Shown: one piece after another, positions 9,848 to 18,098 of the stretch | Numbering within the stretch: the stretch's first letter is position 1 | Layout: each line of letters begins with the position of its first letter | Assembly (NCBI RefSeq): GCF_001027745.1 | Contig: NZ_LECU01000004.1 | Span: forward strand, 372,001 to 436,000 | Direction of reading: 5' to 3' | Length of the DNA stretch: 64,000 bases | Source of the DNA: Pedobacter sp. BMA | GTDB lineage: Bacteria > Bacteroidota > Bacteroidia > Sphingobacteriales > Sphingobacteriaceae | The notes under the pieces: generated by a model | What the model saw: the letters and a program-made list of their open reading frames with translations, nothing else | The model's database searches: none | Told to the model about the DNA's origin: nothing | Position numbers and translations under genes: made by a program

Positions 9848-10291
9848 ATGTTCAACGCAGTTTTTAACGTCCCGTCTGCCGAACCGATGGATATCCGTTG
9901 GTTTTATAATAAATATGCCGCCATGTTGTTAGGCTATATCAATGGAATTGTACAGGATCATCAAAAGGCAGAAGATCAGATGGCATTCATACTCACATCT
10001 TTTGCGAAGGAATTTAATGTTCAGGAAAGCAATAATCTTAATATTTGGTTTCAATTGAGGCAGTATGCACAGCGTAAGCTTGCAGCACAAACAATACCCA
10101 TGTGTATTGAGCCCCGACAAACCAAAAACCTTGAGGTACTAAGCGAGTTGGAAAAGGAAATTTTTTGTGCTGTTTACTACAGTGGCAAATCTATTGCTTA
10201 CCTGGCTGTTACGCTTAAAAAAAACGAAGATGAAATTCGGAATCAGCTAAGGTTATCAGTAGATAAAATGAGGAGGGTACGTGGAAATTAA
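9848..10291 (+). CDS. Divergent ECF-like sigma factor
   Basis: A 147-residue protein with the layout of an extracytoplasmic-function sigma factor but poorly conserved. Residues of about 14-80 resemble region 2 (RWFYNKYAAMLLGYINGIV, then HQKAEDQMAFILT). The C-terminus resembles region 4, with an LSELEKEIFCAVYYSGKSIA helix-turn-helix. The usual D-A-E-D-L/V-Q-D-T/V-F region 2 motif is degenerate. The identification rests largely on the next gene, which overlaps it by 11 bases and looks like an anti-sigma factor. A non-sigma DNA-binding regulator is possible. Confidence 0.6.
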   Translation: MFNAVFNVPSAEPMDIRWFYNKYAAMLLGYINGIVQDHQKAEDQMAFILTSFAKEFNVQESNNLNIWFQLRQYAQRKLAAQTIPMCIEPRQTKNLEVLSELEKEIFCAVYYSGKSIAYLAVTLKKNEDEIRNQLRLSVDKMRRVRGN

Positions 10292-10784
10292 AGAAATAAT
10301 AAACAGCGGTTTGCTGGAAACCTACGTAATGGGTGTTGCCACTGCGGAAGAAACAGCGCAAGTATTGCTTCTTAAAAAGCAAAGCCCGGAATTTGGAGAT
10401 GCCCTTGACCAGCTGGAATATGATATGGAGTTATTAGCTCAAGGGATGGCTATTGAACCCCCAAGTGGACTTTTCAAGAAAATTGAAGACGAAGTAAATG
10501 AAATACAACTTCGGGAACGGGGTTTAACAAATCGTCCTTACTACGAGGATTTCGAAAAAGACAGTCAGGATAAAAATACCCGCGAGCGGTACATCGAAGT
10601 CGAGTCTGAATCGAACCAAATGCGAATACACAAAGCCTGGCGATGGGTTTTTGCGGCAGTATTTATTTTGGGAAAAATATTTTTGGCTACAGCAATTTAT
10701 TTTTATCTGGAAAGTAAACAAGCCAAAGAGCAACTCGAAATGCTTAAAACCGAAATGAGACAAATCAAAGCGGAAAACCGTTAA
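10281..10784 (+). CDS. Probable membrane anti-sigma factor
   Basis: A 167-residue protein beginning EIKEIINSGLLETYVMG, the opening typical of Bacteroidota anti-sigma factors. One membrane segment follows (about residues 118-138, WVFAAVFILGKIFLATAIYF), then a short Lys/Glu coiled-coil-like tail; no large extracytoplasmic domain is present. The start is GTG, with an aggagg five bases upstream inside the previous gene. This is unusual for a phylum that rarely uses Shine-Dalgarno pairing, though the bases also encode Arg-Arg there. It overlaps the sigma-like gene, so the two are coupled. Confidence 0.65.
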   Translation: MEIKEIINSGLLETYVMGVATAEETAQVLLLKKQSPEFGDALDQLEYDMELLAQGMAIEPPSGLFKKIEDEVNEIQLRERGLTNRPYYEDFEKDSQDKNTRERYIEVESESNQMRIHKAWRWVFAAVFILGKIFLATAIYFYLESKQAKEQLEMLKTEMRQIKAENR

Positions 10785-10791
10785 GGTTTAT

Positions 10792-10822
10792 AAAAAAAGG
10801 GATAGGTTCCCCAACCTATCCC
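10792..10822 (-). terminator. Rho-independent terminator for the minus-strand sigma factor gene
   Basis: A ten-base perfect stem (gggataggtt/aacctatccc, loop cccc) followed on the minus strand by seven T residues. It lies about 120 bases beyond the stop of the 10945-11463 gene and directly after the stop of the plus-strand anti-sigma gene. Confidence 0.85.
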
Positions 10823-10944
10823 ATATCTAAACCCAAACATGTGCTCAAACATGAAAGAGTGCACAAAAATAACAATTGTGCACAAATTATTGTTTCATTT
10901 GCAAGGGATTAATTATCTACATAACCTATTTACGGCGACATTAT

Positions 10945-11463
10945 TTACGCGGCGGTCCTGTCTTTATAGTTTTTTAGCATTTTTTTAAGGAGCCCCCTGG
11001 CAATATGAATTTTGGTTTTTACCGTGCCAAGTGGAATATTGAGTTCATCGGAAATTTCATGGTACTTGTATCCTTCAAAATATCTGCAAAAACAGTATCT
11101 GCTATCCTCTGGTAACATTAGCAAGGCCTTTTGAATATCTTCCATCATAAACTTACCAGCACCTGCATTGATTGTTGCGCTGGTCACTAACTGTGCCGAA
11201 GAAAGATTCTCCTCTTGTTGAACCAAGTCATTCTTTCTTTTTACTTTATGATAATGGTTTAAAAACGTATTCTTCAGTATGGTAAATAACCAGGCTCTAA
11301 CATTACTACCGAGTTCGAATTTTGCCGAGAACCGAAAAGCTTTCATGAAAGTATCCTGAACCAGGTCGGCGGCTTCATCTTCATCACGTGTATAGGATAG
11401 TGCCTTATCAAACAGAGGTTGTTTATACTTGTAAATATCGCACTCAAAATTTAGTGTTTCCAT
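10945..11463 (-). CDS. RNA polymerase ECF sigma factor
   Basis: A 172-residue sigma-70 family protein with both helical domains well conserved. Region 2 reads YTRDEDEAADLVQDTFMKAF and then GSNVRAWLFTILKNTFLNHY. Region 4 reads MLPEDSRYCFCRYFEGYKYHEI, then IPLGTVKTKIHIARG. It would direct RNA polymerase to a stress or envelope regulon. No anti-sigma gene is adjacent on its strand. It lies next to a two-component pair and may be part of the same regulatory island. Confidence 0.92.
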   Translation of the reverse strand: METLNFECDIYKYKQPLFDKALSYTRDEDEAADLVQDTFMKAFRFSAKFELGSNVRAWLFTILKNTFLNHYHKVKRKNDLVQQEENLSSAQLVTSATINAGAGKFMMEDIQKALLMLPEDSRYCFCRYFEGYKYHEISDELNIPLGTVKTKIHIARGLLKKMLKNYKDRTAA

Positions 11464-11586
11464 AGTAAACCGGGATAATGTTCTAAAGTAACAAATCCGG
11501 CTGCTGGGATGTTATTTGTAGAAATACCCGATTTTTTACGGTTTATTCAAATCGCCTTAATTTGAAGCGTAAAAGGGGCTGATTTA

Positions 11587-12237
11587 TTATAATACGTAGC
11601 CATTTATCATTGCAAAACGCACTAATGATGCTGAATTTTTTGTGCCGGTTTTACTGATCAGAGCTTCCCTTTGACTTTCTACAGTGCGTCTGCTCAGGTA
11701 TAATTTGTCAGCAATTTCCTGGTTAGTCAGGCCTTCTGAAATGAGTGTTAATACATTTATTTCACGCTCCGTAAAATTTATTTTATTACTGCTTTTTTGG
11801 GCAAGCATGTTTAACTGAGTGTTAAAACGTTCTAAAATAGAGATGCATAAATTGGAAGAAAGGTAGCGTTTTCCTTTCATTACATGCTGTAAACAGAACA
11901 ATAATTCATCCTCTTCAATGTCTTTTGAGAGGTAAGCGAAAGCACCTGACACAAAGGCATTTGATGCGTATTTTTCATCGTCGAGAATTGATAAAACAAC
12001 GACTTTGGTTTCATATCCACGCGCTTTAATCTGGCTTGTTAAACTGATTCCATCTAACTGTGGCATTAAAATATCTGAAAGTATGATGTCGGCTTTTAAT
12101 CCTTTTTCAAGGAGTTCTAAAACGGCTGAACCATCTGATACTTCTGCTACAACTTTAATGCCTTCATGCTTTTCGATAAGCGCTTTTAGAGAAGTCCGGA
12201 TAATGTTATGATCGTCCGCAAGAATAATGTTAATCAT
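11587..12237 (-). CDS. NarL/LuxR-type response regulator
   Basis: A 216-residue transcription regulator. The receiver domain (about 1-120) has the acidic pocket LADDHN, the phospho-acceptor Asp55 in LSDILMP, and a Lys in the YLSKD motif. The C-terminal LuxR helix-turn-helix (about 148-210) reads FTEREINVLTLISEGLTNQE, then LYLSRRTVESQR. It lies 40 bases downstream of the PAS histidine kinase gene on the same strand, the presumed partner. A -7 box lies only four bases before its ATG. Confidence 0.93.
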   Translation of the reverse strand: MINIILADDHNIIRTSLKALIEKHEGIKVVAEVSDGSAVLELLEKGLKADIILSDILMPQLDGISLTSQIKARGYETKVVVLSILDDEKYASNAFVSGAFAYLSKDIEEDELLFCLQHVMKGKRYLSSNLCISILERFNTQLNMLAQKSSNKINFTEREINVLTLISEGLTNQEIADKLYLSRRTVESQREALISKTGTKNSASLVRFAMINGYVL

Positions 12238-12241
12238 AACT

Positions 12242-12249
12242 CAAATATA
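12242..12249 (-). promoter_or_regulatory. -7 promoter box directly before the response regulator start
   Basis: Minus-strand TATATTTG is an exact TAnnTTTG match, ending four bases before the ATG. No TTG is found at the -33 distance. If active it would give a leaderless mRNA within the kinase-regulator pair. Confidence 0.4.
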
Positions 12250-12277
12250 ACTTACGTTCATTTAATTTTAAAAACAC

Positions 12278-13354
12278 CTACTTAGGGAGCTTAATGTAAA
12301 AGGTTGTTCCCAGACCAACTTTGCTCTCGAACCATATTTTTCCTTGATGTAAATCAACAATTGCCTTGATAATGCTCATTCCGAAACCTCCGGATTCCTC
12401 ACCTCTCAATCCTGACCGCAGCGTTTGGGGCAAACGGGTAAAGAGGCCAGGCTGCAAGGGCTCGGGTATTCCAATCCCATTATCGGCAACAGTAAGCAAA
12501 ACACTGTTTTCCAATTCCTGAACATGAAGCCGGATAATTCCATTATCATCAGTGAATTTTAGCGAATTTGAAATTAAGTTGTTAATTACCTGTAGAAATT
12601 TCATGCTATCTAACTGCAGAAAAATTTTGTTTGCTGAGGCTTCGAAAACAAATGTTCTTGTTTTTCCGATCTTGGAACGCTTGAAAAACCGGATTACATC
12701 GCGCAGTTCGAGCACAATATCGGTTCTCTCTTTTCCTATTTCTACCTCTGAAGATTTTAAGAACTCTTTATTGATCATACTCCGGATTAATAAAAGATTT
12801 CTTTCGCACATGTTTTTGATAAACGCGATACCACTTGACATTTCTGCATCTTCATTTTTTGCCAATCCCTGTTCAATAGACGAAGCGGCTAACTTCATCA
12901 TCCCAAGAGGTTCTTTAAGATCATGAGCCAATACTTCCAGGGTAATGTTCTTGCGGGAATTAATCTGTTCTATATGAATTTTATTATGCCGCATGATGGT
13001 GGTATCTTCCACAGTGCCAACTAAGTCGATATTATCCCTTCGATGCAAGGGAGAAACAACCACTCTGATATACTTTTCCCTTCCACTTATCTTTAACCTC
13101 ACCTCGTACATTTTTTCTTCATTATCCAATAAACACTCTTCGAAACAAAACATCGCATGCTCACGGTCTTCAGGATGTACCTGATGCAATATTTGCTGAG
13201 GTAACGACTTCAGGTCGCTTTGTTCAATTTCCAGAATTTCGGAAAAGGATTTATTGAGATAAGAAAATTTACGCTCATCTACATGATAAATAAAATAACC
13301 CATTGAAGATATTGAACCAAGCTGAAAAAACAGATCGTAATTTAGTTCAGACAT
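12278..13354 (-). CDS. PAS domain sensor histidine kinase
   Basis: A 358-residue cytoplasmic sensor with no membrane segment. A PAS fold covers about residues 12-115 (GYFIYHVDERKFSYLNKSFS, then HPEDR). The histidine box is EVLAHDLKEPLGMM (about residue 144), a variant of the common SHELRTPL. The ATPase domain has the N box NNLISNSLKFTD, G1 VADNGIGIP and G2 GGFGMSIIKAI. The kinase is HisKA-like, whereas its neighbour regulator is LuxR-type. The signal is unknown; a soluble PAS sensor suggests a cytoplasmic cue. Confidence 0.92.
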   Translation of the reverse strand: MSELNYDLFFQLGSISSMGYFIYHVDERKFSYLNKSFSEILEIEQSDLKSLPQQILHQVHPEDREHAMFCFEECLLDNEEKMYEVRLKISGREKYIRVVVSPLHRRDNIDLVGTVEDTTIMRHNKIHIEQINSRKNITLEVLAHDLKEPLGMMKLAASSIEQGLAKNEDAEMSSGIAFIKNMCERNLLLIRSMINKEFLKSSEVEIGKERTDIVLELRDVIRFFKRSKIGKTRTFVFEASANKIFLQLDSMKFLQVINNLISNSLKFTDDNGIIRLHVQELENSVLLTVADNGIGIPEPLQPGLFTRLPQTLRSGLRGEESGGFGMSIIKAIVDLHQGKIWFESKVGLGTTFYIKLPK

Positions 13355-13687
13355 ATAGAGTGATGATTTAAATGTTCAGAAGCCTGCTTTTATGTAGAAA
13401 AAGCTAAAATTCATGCAAAAATTGCTTCTTCTTGTTTCTAATTTTAAGATATTAACATTTATTTGAAAATGTTTAAAATTATCTCACACGTTAAAACCAA
13501 GGATTCACTAAATTGTTTACCGTAAAAGGACGATAAAAAAGTCCTGTGAGCGGGACATCCGCGGAGGGCAGGCACACCATAAAAAGAGTTATTCTTTTAA
13601 ACAAAAATAGCCATCTGTGTGATGGCTATTTTTGTTTGCTTTTAGTGATTAAAAACCTCACTTAAATTAGCTTTTGGCACCACTAAT
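13355..13687. other. Intergenic region with an orphan strong hairpin
   Basis: These 333 bases separate the divergent kinase and DUF1801 genes. They contain no plausible open frame. A 16-base perfect inverted repeat (13599-13614 with 13622-13637) has the form of a bidirectional terminator, although no gene on either strand ends here. A second, weaker hairpin (gtcc...ggac, about 13540-13555) is followed by six T residues on the minus strand. A small untranslated RNA, or an attenuated leader of the kinase gene, would explain this. Confidence 0.5.
13599..13637. terminator. Orphan bidirectional terminator-like hairpin
   Basis: A 16-base perfect stem (aaacaaaaatagccat/atggctatttttgttt) around a seven-base loop, with T-rich flanks on both strands. 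No annotated gene ends at it. See the surrounding intergenic entry. Confidence 0.6.
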
Positions 13688-14104
13688 ATGGCAAAAAACA
13701 AAACAACGGAAAACGATAGCAGTGTTGAGGATTTTTTAAACGCAGTTTCTGATGATTTAAAGAGGGCTGATTGCTTCGAGTTATCGGCAATAATAGCTGA
13801 TGTAACCGGATTAGAAGCAAAAATGTGGGGAAATGCTATTATTGGTTTTGGAAGCTACCACTACATATACGAGAGTGGTAGAGCTGGTGATGCGCCGCTA
13901 ATTGGTTTTTCGCCCAGAAAAAATGCTATTGTTCTTTATTTGTCGCCTGAGTTTAAACACCGTGATCAGCTTTTAGGCAGATTTGGAAAACACAAAACGG
14001 GAAAATCCTGTGTATACATTCAAAAACTTAATGATAATGACTTAGGGGTTTTAAAACAAATGATTACCAACTCTGTAGAAAGCATACGGAGTACCTATAG
14101 TTAA
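13688..14104 (+). CDS. DUF1801 domain protein
   Basis: A 138-residue protein with the DUF1801 fold (YdhG/YjbR/CyaY-like superfamily). It includes MWGNAIIGFGSYHYIYESGR and then FSPRKNAIVLYLSP, and a C-terminal GKSCVYIQKLNDNDLGVLKQMI. These proteins are small and cytosolic with no firmly established biochemical role. It appears to be monocistronic. Confidence 0.85.
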   Translation: MAKNKTTENDSSVEDFLNAVSDDLKRADCFELSAIIADVTGLEAKMWGNAIIGFGSYHYIYESGRAGDAPLIGFSPRKNAIVLYLSPEFKHRDQLLGRFGKHKTGKSCVYIQKLNDNDLGVLKQMITNSVESIRSTYS

Positions 14105-14226
14105 ATGACGAAAAGCCAGCTAAATTTTATGTTGTATCTCAGAATTTTGCACTTGTAAACAAGAAGTTACCCTTGGAGTATGCAAATTTTGCAATATTTG
14201 ACAGTTAATTATCAAACAAACCGGAA

Positions 14227-16644
14227 ATGATTAAAAAACTTCACCTCTATCTATTTATAGCAGGTGCACTTGTATCTATGAATACATCTGCACAGGACGC
14301 TATCAATTATCAAAGTCCACCGAAAGAAATCTCGGAATTGCTTCTGGCAAAACCTACACCTAGTGTTAGCATTGATGGTAAGGCTGAGTGGGTGCTATTT
14401 AGTGAGCGCAACTCTTACCCCTCTGTTGAAGAGCTGGCCATGCCAGAATACCGTATTGCAGGGTTAAGATTAAATCCTAACAACTATTCTCCGAGCAGGC
14501 AGAATTTTATTAATAATTTCAGTTTAAAGAATATTAAATCCAGCCAGACTTTTCAGGTGGCAGGCTTGCCATCCCCGCTTTATGCAGGAAATCTCATTTG
14601 GAATCCATCAGAAAACAAGATTGCTTTTACAAACACAACACAGAAGGGTGTTGATCTTTACATTATTGATATTGCAACTAAAAAAGCAACAAAAATCAAT
14701 AAGGCTTACTTAAACACGGTATTGGGAAGTGGTTTAACTTGGTTGAACGATCAAACGATTATTTATCGCGCTGTAACAAAACTTGCCAGTACAGCCCCCA
14801 AAAAACCACTGGCACCTAAAGGGCCAACCATACAACAAAATCTTGGCAAAGCATCTCCAAGCGTAACTTATCAGGATTTGATTAAATCTCCTTTTGATGA
14901 GCAGCTTTTTGAATTCTTTGCCACTTCACAGCTTGTAAAAAATACAAATGGCGTAGAAAGTTTGATCGGCAAGCCCACTATTTATGCCAGAGTAACCCTA
15001 TCTCCAGATAAAAGCTACATGATGGTGGAAACCATTCGCAAACCTTTTTCTTACCTGGTTACCGCATACGGATTTCCATCCACAGTTACTGTTACCGATT
15101 TGAATGGTAAAATCGTTAAAACCATTGCAGAATTACCTTCATCGGAGGTATCTCCATCCGGATATGACAATTTACAAAATATTGCCAGAGCATTTGACTG
15201 GAGAGATGATGAACCAGCAACATTAATATGGTCAAAACCTTTAGATAGCGGCCTGATTAAAAATAATGTTCCTTTTCATGATGCTGTATATTCTTTAAGT
15301 GCACCGTTTACAGGCACGGAAAAGGAAATATTTAAAACTCAAACACGTTTCAGGGGGATACAGTGGGGAGACGCTAATCTTGCACTGATAACTGAAGGTT
15401 TACGCAGCAAGCAAACAAGCAAGGTGAGCAGGTACAATCCATCCACTGGCGATATTGAAGAACTTTACAGCCGCAACCAAACCGATGCCTATGGAAATCC
15501 GGGATCGCCAGTGACGACAAGAAACAAATACGGCCGGCAAGTTGTGCATACTGTAGACAATGGTACAAAACTATTAATGAACAATATAGTCGGTTCATCA
15601 GAGAAAGGTGATTTACCTTTTCTGGCAAAATTTGACCTTAATTCCAAAAAGAATGAAATCATCTGGAGAAGTGCTGAAGGGACTTACGAATACGTTAGTG
15701 ATGTAATTGATCCGCAAAAGCTGGTTTTATTAACACGTAAAGAAAGTCAAAAACTTGTTCCAAATTACTATATTAAAAATCTGGTAATGAGGATTGCTGA
15801 CCAGCCCATTACCAGCTTTCCAAACCCCTACCCCTCACTGGATGGAATAAGTAAAGAAAAAATATCGTACAAACGTGCCGATGGAGTCGACTTAACTGGT
15901 GATTTATATTTACCTAAAGGGTATAATAAAGCTAAAGACGGCCCATTGCCAACGCTAATATGGGCTTATCCACGCGAATTTAATTCAGCAGCAGATGCGG
16001 CACAAATCCGGGGATCCAAAGATAAGTTTACCGCCATCTCCTGGGGTTCTCCGATTTACTGGGTAACCAGAGGGTATGCTGTATTGGACAATGCAGAAAT
16101 GCCAATTGTTGCCAAAGATGGTAAGAAACCAAATGATACCTTCGTTGAGCAATTGAGCTTAAATGCAGAGGCTGCAATAAATAAACTTTCTGATTTAGGA
16201 GTAGGTGATAAAAAAAGAATGGCGGTTGGAGGGCATAGCTACGGAGCATTTATGACTGCAAATTTATTAGCGCATACTAATTTATTTGCAGCAGGAATTG
16301 CCCGCAGCGGAGCATATAACCGTACATTAACTCCTTTCGGCTTTCAGAATGAAGACCGTACCTACTGGCAGGTTCCTCAGCTTTATTATGAAATGAGTCC
16401 ATTTAGTTATGCCGATAAAATCAAAACTCCCTTATTATTGATTCATGGCGATTCTGATGACAACACCGGAACATATCCTATCAACAGTGAGCGTTTATTT
16501 GCTGCAATTAAGGGGGCAGGCGGAACTGTAAGGTTTGTTTTTTTACCATACGAAGCACATGGATACCGTGGTAAAGAGAACATTCTTCATACCCTTTGGG
16601 AGCAAGACCAATGGTTGGAGAAATATGTAAAAAATAAAAAATAA
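14227..16644 (+). CDS. Secreted S9 family serine peptidase (prolyl oligopeptidase type)
   Basis: An 805-residue exported peptidase. A signal peptide covers about residues 1-22 (ending NTSAQ). A long propeller-like N-terminal part follows, then the alpha/beta hydrolase domain from about residue 560. The catalytic triad is visible: Ser in GGHSYGAF, Asp in HGDSDDNTG, and His in YEAHGY. The layout resembles the glutamyl endopeptidase branch of S9. It probably acts in the periplasm on peptides. A strong terminator follows, so the gene is monocistronic. Confidence 0.92.
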   Translation: MIKKLHLYLFIAGALVSMNTSAQDAINYQSPPKEISELLLAKPTPSVSIDGKAEWVLFSERNSYPSVEELAMPEYRIAGLRLNPNNYSPSRQNFINNFSLKNIKSSQTFQVAGLPSPLYAGNLIWNPSENKIAFTNTTQKGVDLYIIDIATKKATKINKAYLNTVLGSGLTWLNDQTIIYRAVTKLASTAPKKPLAPKGPTIQQNLGKASPSVTYQDLIKSPFDEQLFEFFATSQLVKNTNGVESLIGKPTIYARVTLSPDKSYMMVETIRKPFSYLVTAYGFPSTVTVTDLNGKIVKTIAELPSSEVSPSGYDNLQNIARAFDWRDDEPATLIWSKPLDSGLIKNNVPFHDAVYSLSAPFTGTEKEIFKTQTRFRGIQWGDANLALITEGLRSKQTSKVSRYNPSTGDIEELYSRNQTDAYGNPGSPVTTRNKYGRQVVHTVDNGTKLLMNNIVGSSEKGDLPFLAKFDLNSKKNEIIWRSAEGTYEYVSDVIDPQKLVLLTRKESQKLVPNYYIKNLVMRIADQPITSFPNPYPSLDGISKEKISYKRADGVDLTGDLYLPKGYNKAKDGPLPTLIWAYPREFNSAADAAQIRGSKDKFTAISWGSPIYWVTRGYAVLDNAEMPIVAKDGKKPNDTFVEQLSLNAEAAINKLSDLGVGDKKRMAVGGHSYGAFMTANLLAHTNLFAAGIARSGAYNRTLTPFGFQNEDRTYWQVPQLYYEMSPFSYADKIKTPLLLIHGDSDDNTGTYPINSERLFAAIKGAGGTVRFVFLPYEAHGYRGKENILHTLWEQDQWLEKYVKNKK

Positions 16645-16664
16645 CGAACATTGCTGCGCAACAT

Positions 16665-16692
16665 AATGCCCCTTGAAGGGGCATTTTTTTTT
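16665..16692 (+). terminator. Rho-independent terminator after the S9 peptidase
   Basis: Stem aatgcccc/ggggcatt with loop ttgaa-like bases, followed by nine T residues; about 20 bases after the stop codon. Confidence 0.88.
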
Positions 16693-16795
16693 ATTAATGA
16701 TATCAATTGATTAAAAGAAGATTGGAATAGGTTCCTTTTAAGTACTTTTAAGCCATCATTACTGAACATTGGTTATTATAATTTGTTATTGAGAT

Positions 16796-17692
16796 ATGGA
16801 CTACATCGATTACTATAAAATTCTCGATTTAAAGAAAGATGCAACTACCGACGATATCAAAAAAGCGTATAGAAAGTTAGCCCGTAAACACCACCCCGAC
16901 CTGAATCCTAACAATGAAGAGGCTAACAAAAAGTTCCAGCAAATCAATGAAGCAAATGAAGTATTAAGCGATCCGGAAAAACGCAAGAAATACGACAAAT
17001 ATGGTAAAGACTGGCAGCGGGCCGACCAGCTGGATGCGCAGGAACAACAGGGCAGACAATATCGTACAGGCGGTAGCGGATATACAGGAAATGACTATTC
17101 AGGGGGATTTGGAGGTGAAGACTTTTCAGATTTCTTTTCATCAATGTTTGGTGGAACAAGAGGACGAAGTAGTAAAAACTCACCATTTAAAGGACAGGAT
17201 TTAAATGCCGACTTACAGCTTAATATTCTGGATGCCTATAAAACGCACAAACAAACCTTAACGGTAAATGGTAAACAGGTTCGGATTACGATCCCAGCAG
17301 GCGTTGAAAATGGCCAAAAGATTAAATTACCAGGTTATGGAGCCGCAGGAGTAAACAATGGTCCTCCAGGAGATTTATATATCAAATTTAATATTACTGA
17401 TCACCCCAGGTTCAAAAGAAAAGGAAACGACATTTATATTTTAGAGGAAATTGATCTTTACACAGCTATTTTGGGTGGTGAAAAGATTGTTGAAACCTTG
17501 AATGGAAAAGTTAAACTTAAAATCCCGGAGGGTACTCAACCTGACACCAACCTAAGACTTAAGGGGAAGGGATTTCCTGTTTATAAGAAAGACAATGTAT
17601 TTGGCGACCTGTATATAAAATGGCAGATCAGAATACCTACTGATCTTAACGCTGAGCAGAAAGAATTAATTGAAAAACTTTCTAAAATGTAA
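16796..17692 (+). CDS. cbpA: CbpA-type J-domain co-chaperone
   Basis: A 298-residue class II DnaJ-like protein that would stimulate a DnaK ATPase. The J domain (about 4-68) has the HPD motif at residues 33-35. A Gly/Phe/Ser-rich linker follows (about 75-130), then the DnaJ C-terminal substrate-binding domain. There is no CxxCxGxG zinc finger, which separates it from DnaJ proper. The next gene, five bases downstream, is a CbpM-like modulator, matching the CbpA-CbpM arrangement of E. coli. Confidence 0.92.
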   Translation: MDYIDYYKILDLKKDATTDDIKKAYRKLARKHHPDLNPNNEEANKKFQQINEANEVLSDPEKRKKYDKYGKDWQRADQLDAQEQQGRQYRTGGSGYTGNDYSGGFGGEDFSDFFSSMFGGTRGRSSKNSPFKGQDLNADLQLNILDAYKTHKQTLTVNGKQVRITIPAGVENGQKIKLPGYGAAGVNNGPPGDLYIKFNITDHPRFKRKGNDIYILEEIDLYTAILGGEKIVETLNGKVKLKIPEGTQPDTNLRLKGKGFPVYKKDNVFGDLYIKWQIRIPTDLNAEQKELIEKLSKM

Positions 17693-17697
17693 GTACC

Positions 17698-18003
17698 ATG
17701 GAAACCCACTTCATTGCAATTGAAGAAATATGCGCACATCACCATATCGAAATTAAATACATTGAATCATTAGAGGATTTTGGATTGATCCAAACTATTG
17801 TTGTGAAGAAAGTTGCCTGTTTAGCATCATCTGAGCTTTCTAAACTTGAACATTATCTACGTTTGACCAATGATTTAGGTATTAATATGGAAGGCCTGCA
17901 TGCGATATCGCACCTGTTAGATCAAATTGGCCATGTGGAAAATGAAATGAATGCGCTTAGGAACGAATTAAACTACTATAAGCAGATGTACAGGTTAGAT
18001 TAA
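17698..18003 (+). CDS. CbpM-like chaperone modulator
   Basis: A 101-residue MerR-fold-related protein. It matches the CbpM family in size and in its opening (IAIEEICAHHHIEIKYIESL, then EDFGLI), and its C-terminus forms a coiled-coil-like helix (NEMNALRNELNYYKQMYRL). In E. coli CbpM binds and inhibits the J domain of CbpA. The gene follows the CbpA-like gene by only five bases, so an inhibitor-target pair is likely. Confidence 0.85.
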   Translation: METHFIAIEEICAHHHIEIKYIESLEDFGLIQTIVVKKVACLASSELSKLEHYLRLTNDLGINMEGLHAISHLLDQIGHVENEMNALRNELNYYKQMYRLD

Positions 18004-18098
18004 TCAATCGTTTGTGCAATAATTTAGGCAATTACTTAACCTCAATACACAATTAATTAAAGATTTGTTTCTTAAATTGGCGTTCTAATTTCTAAAAT

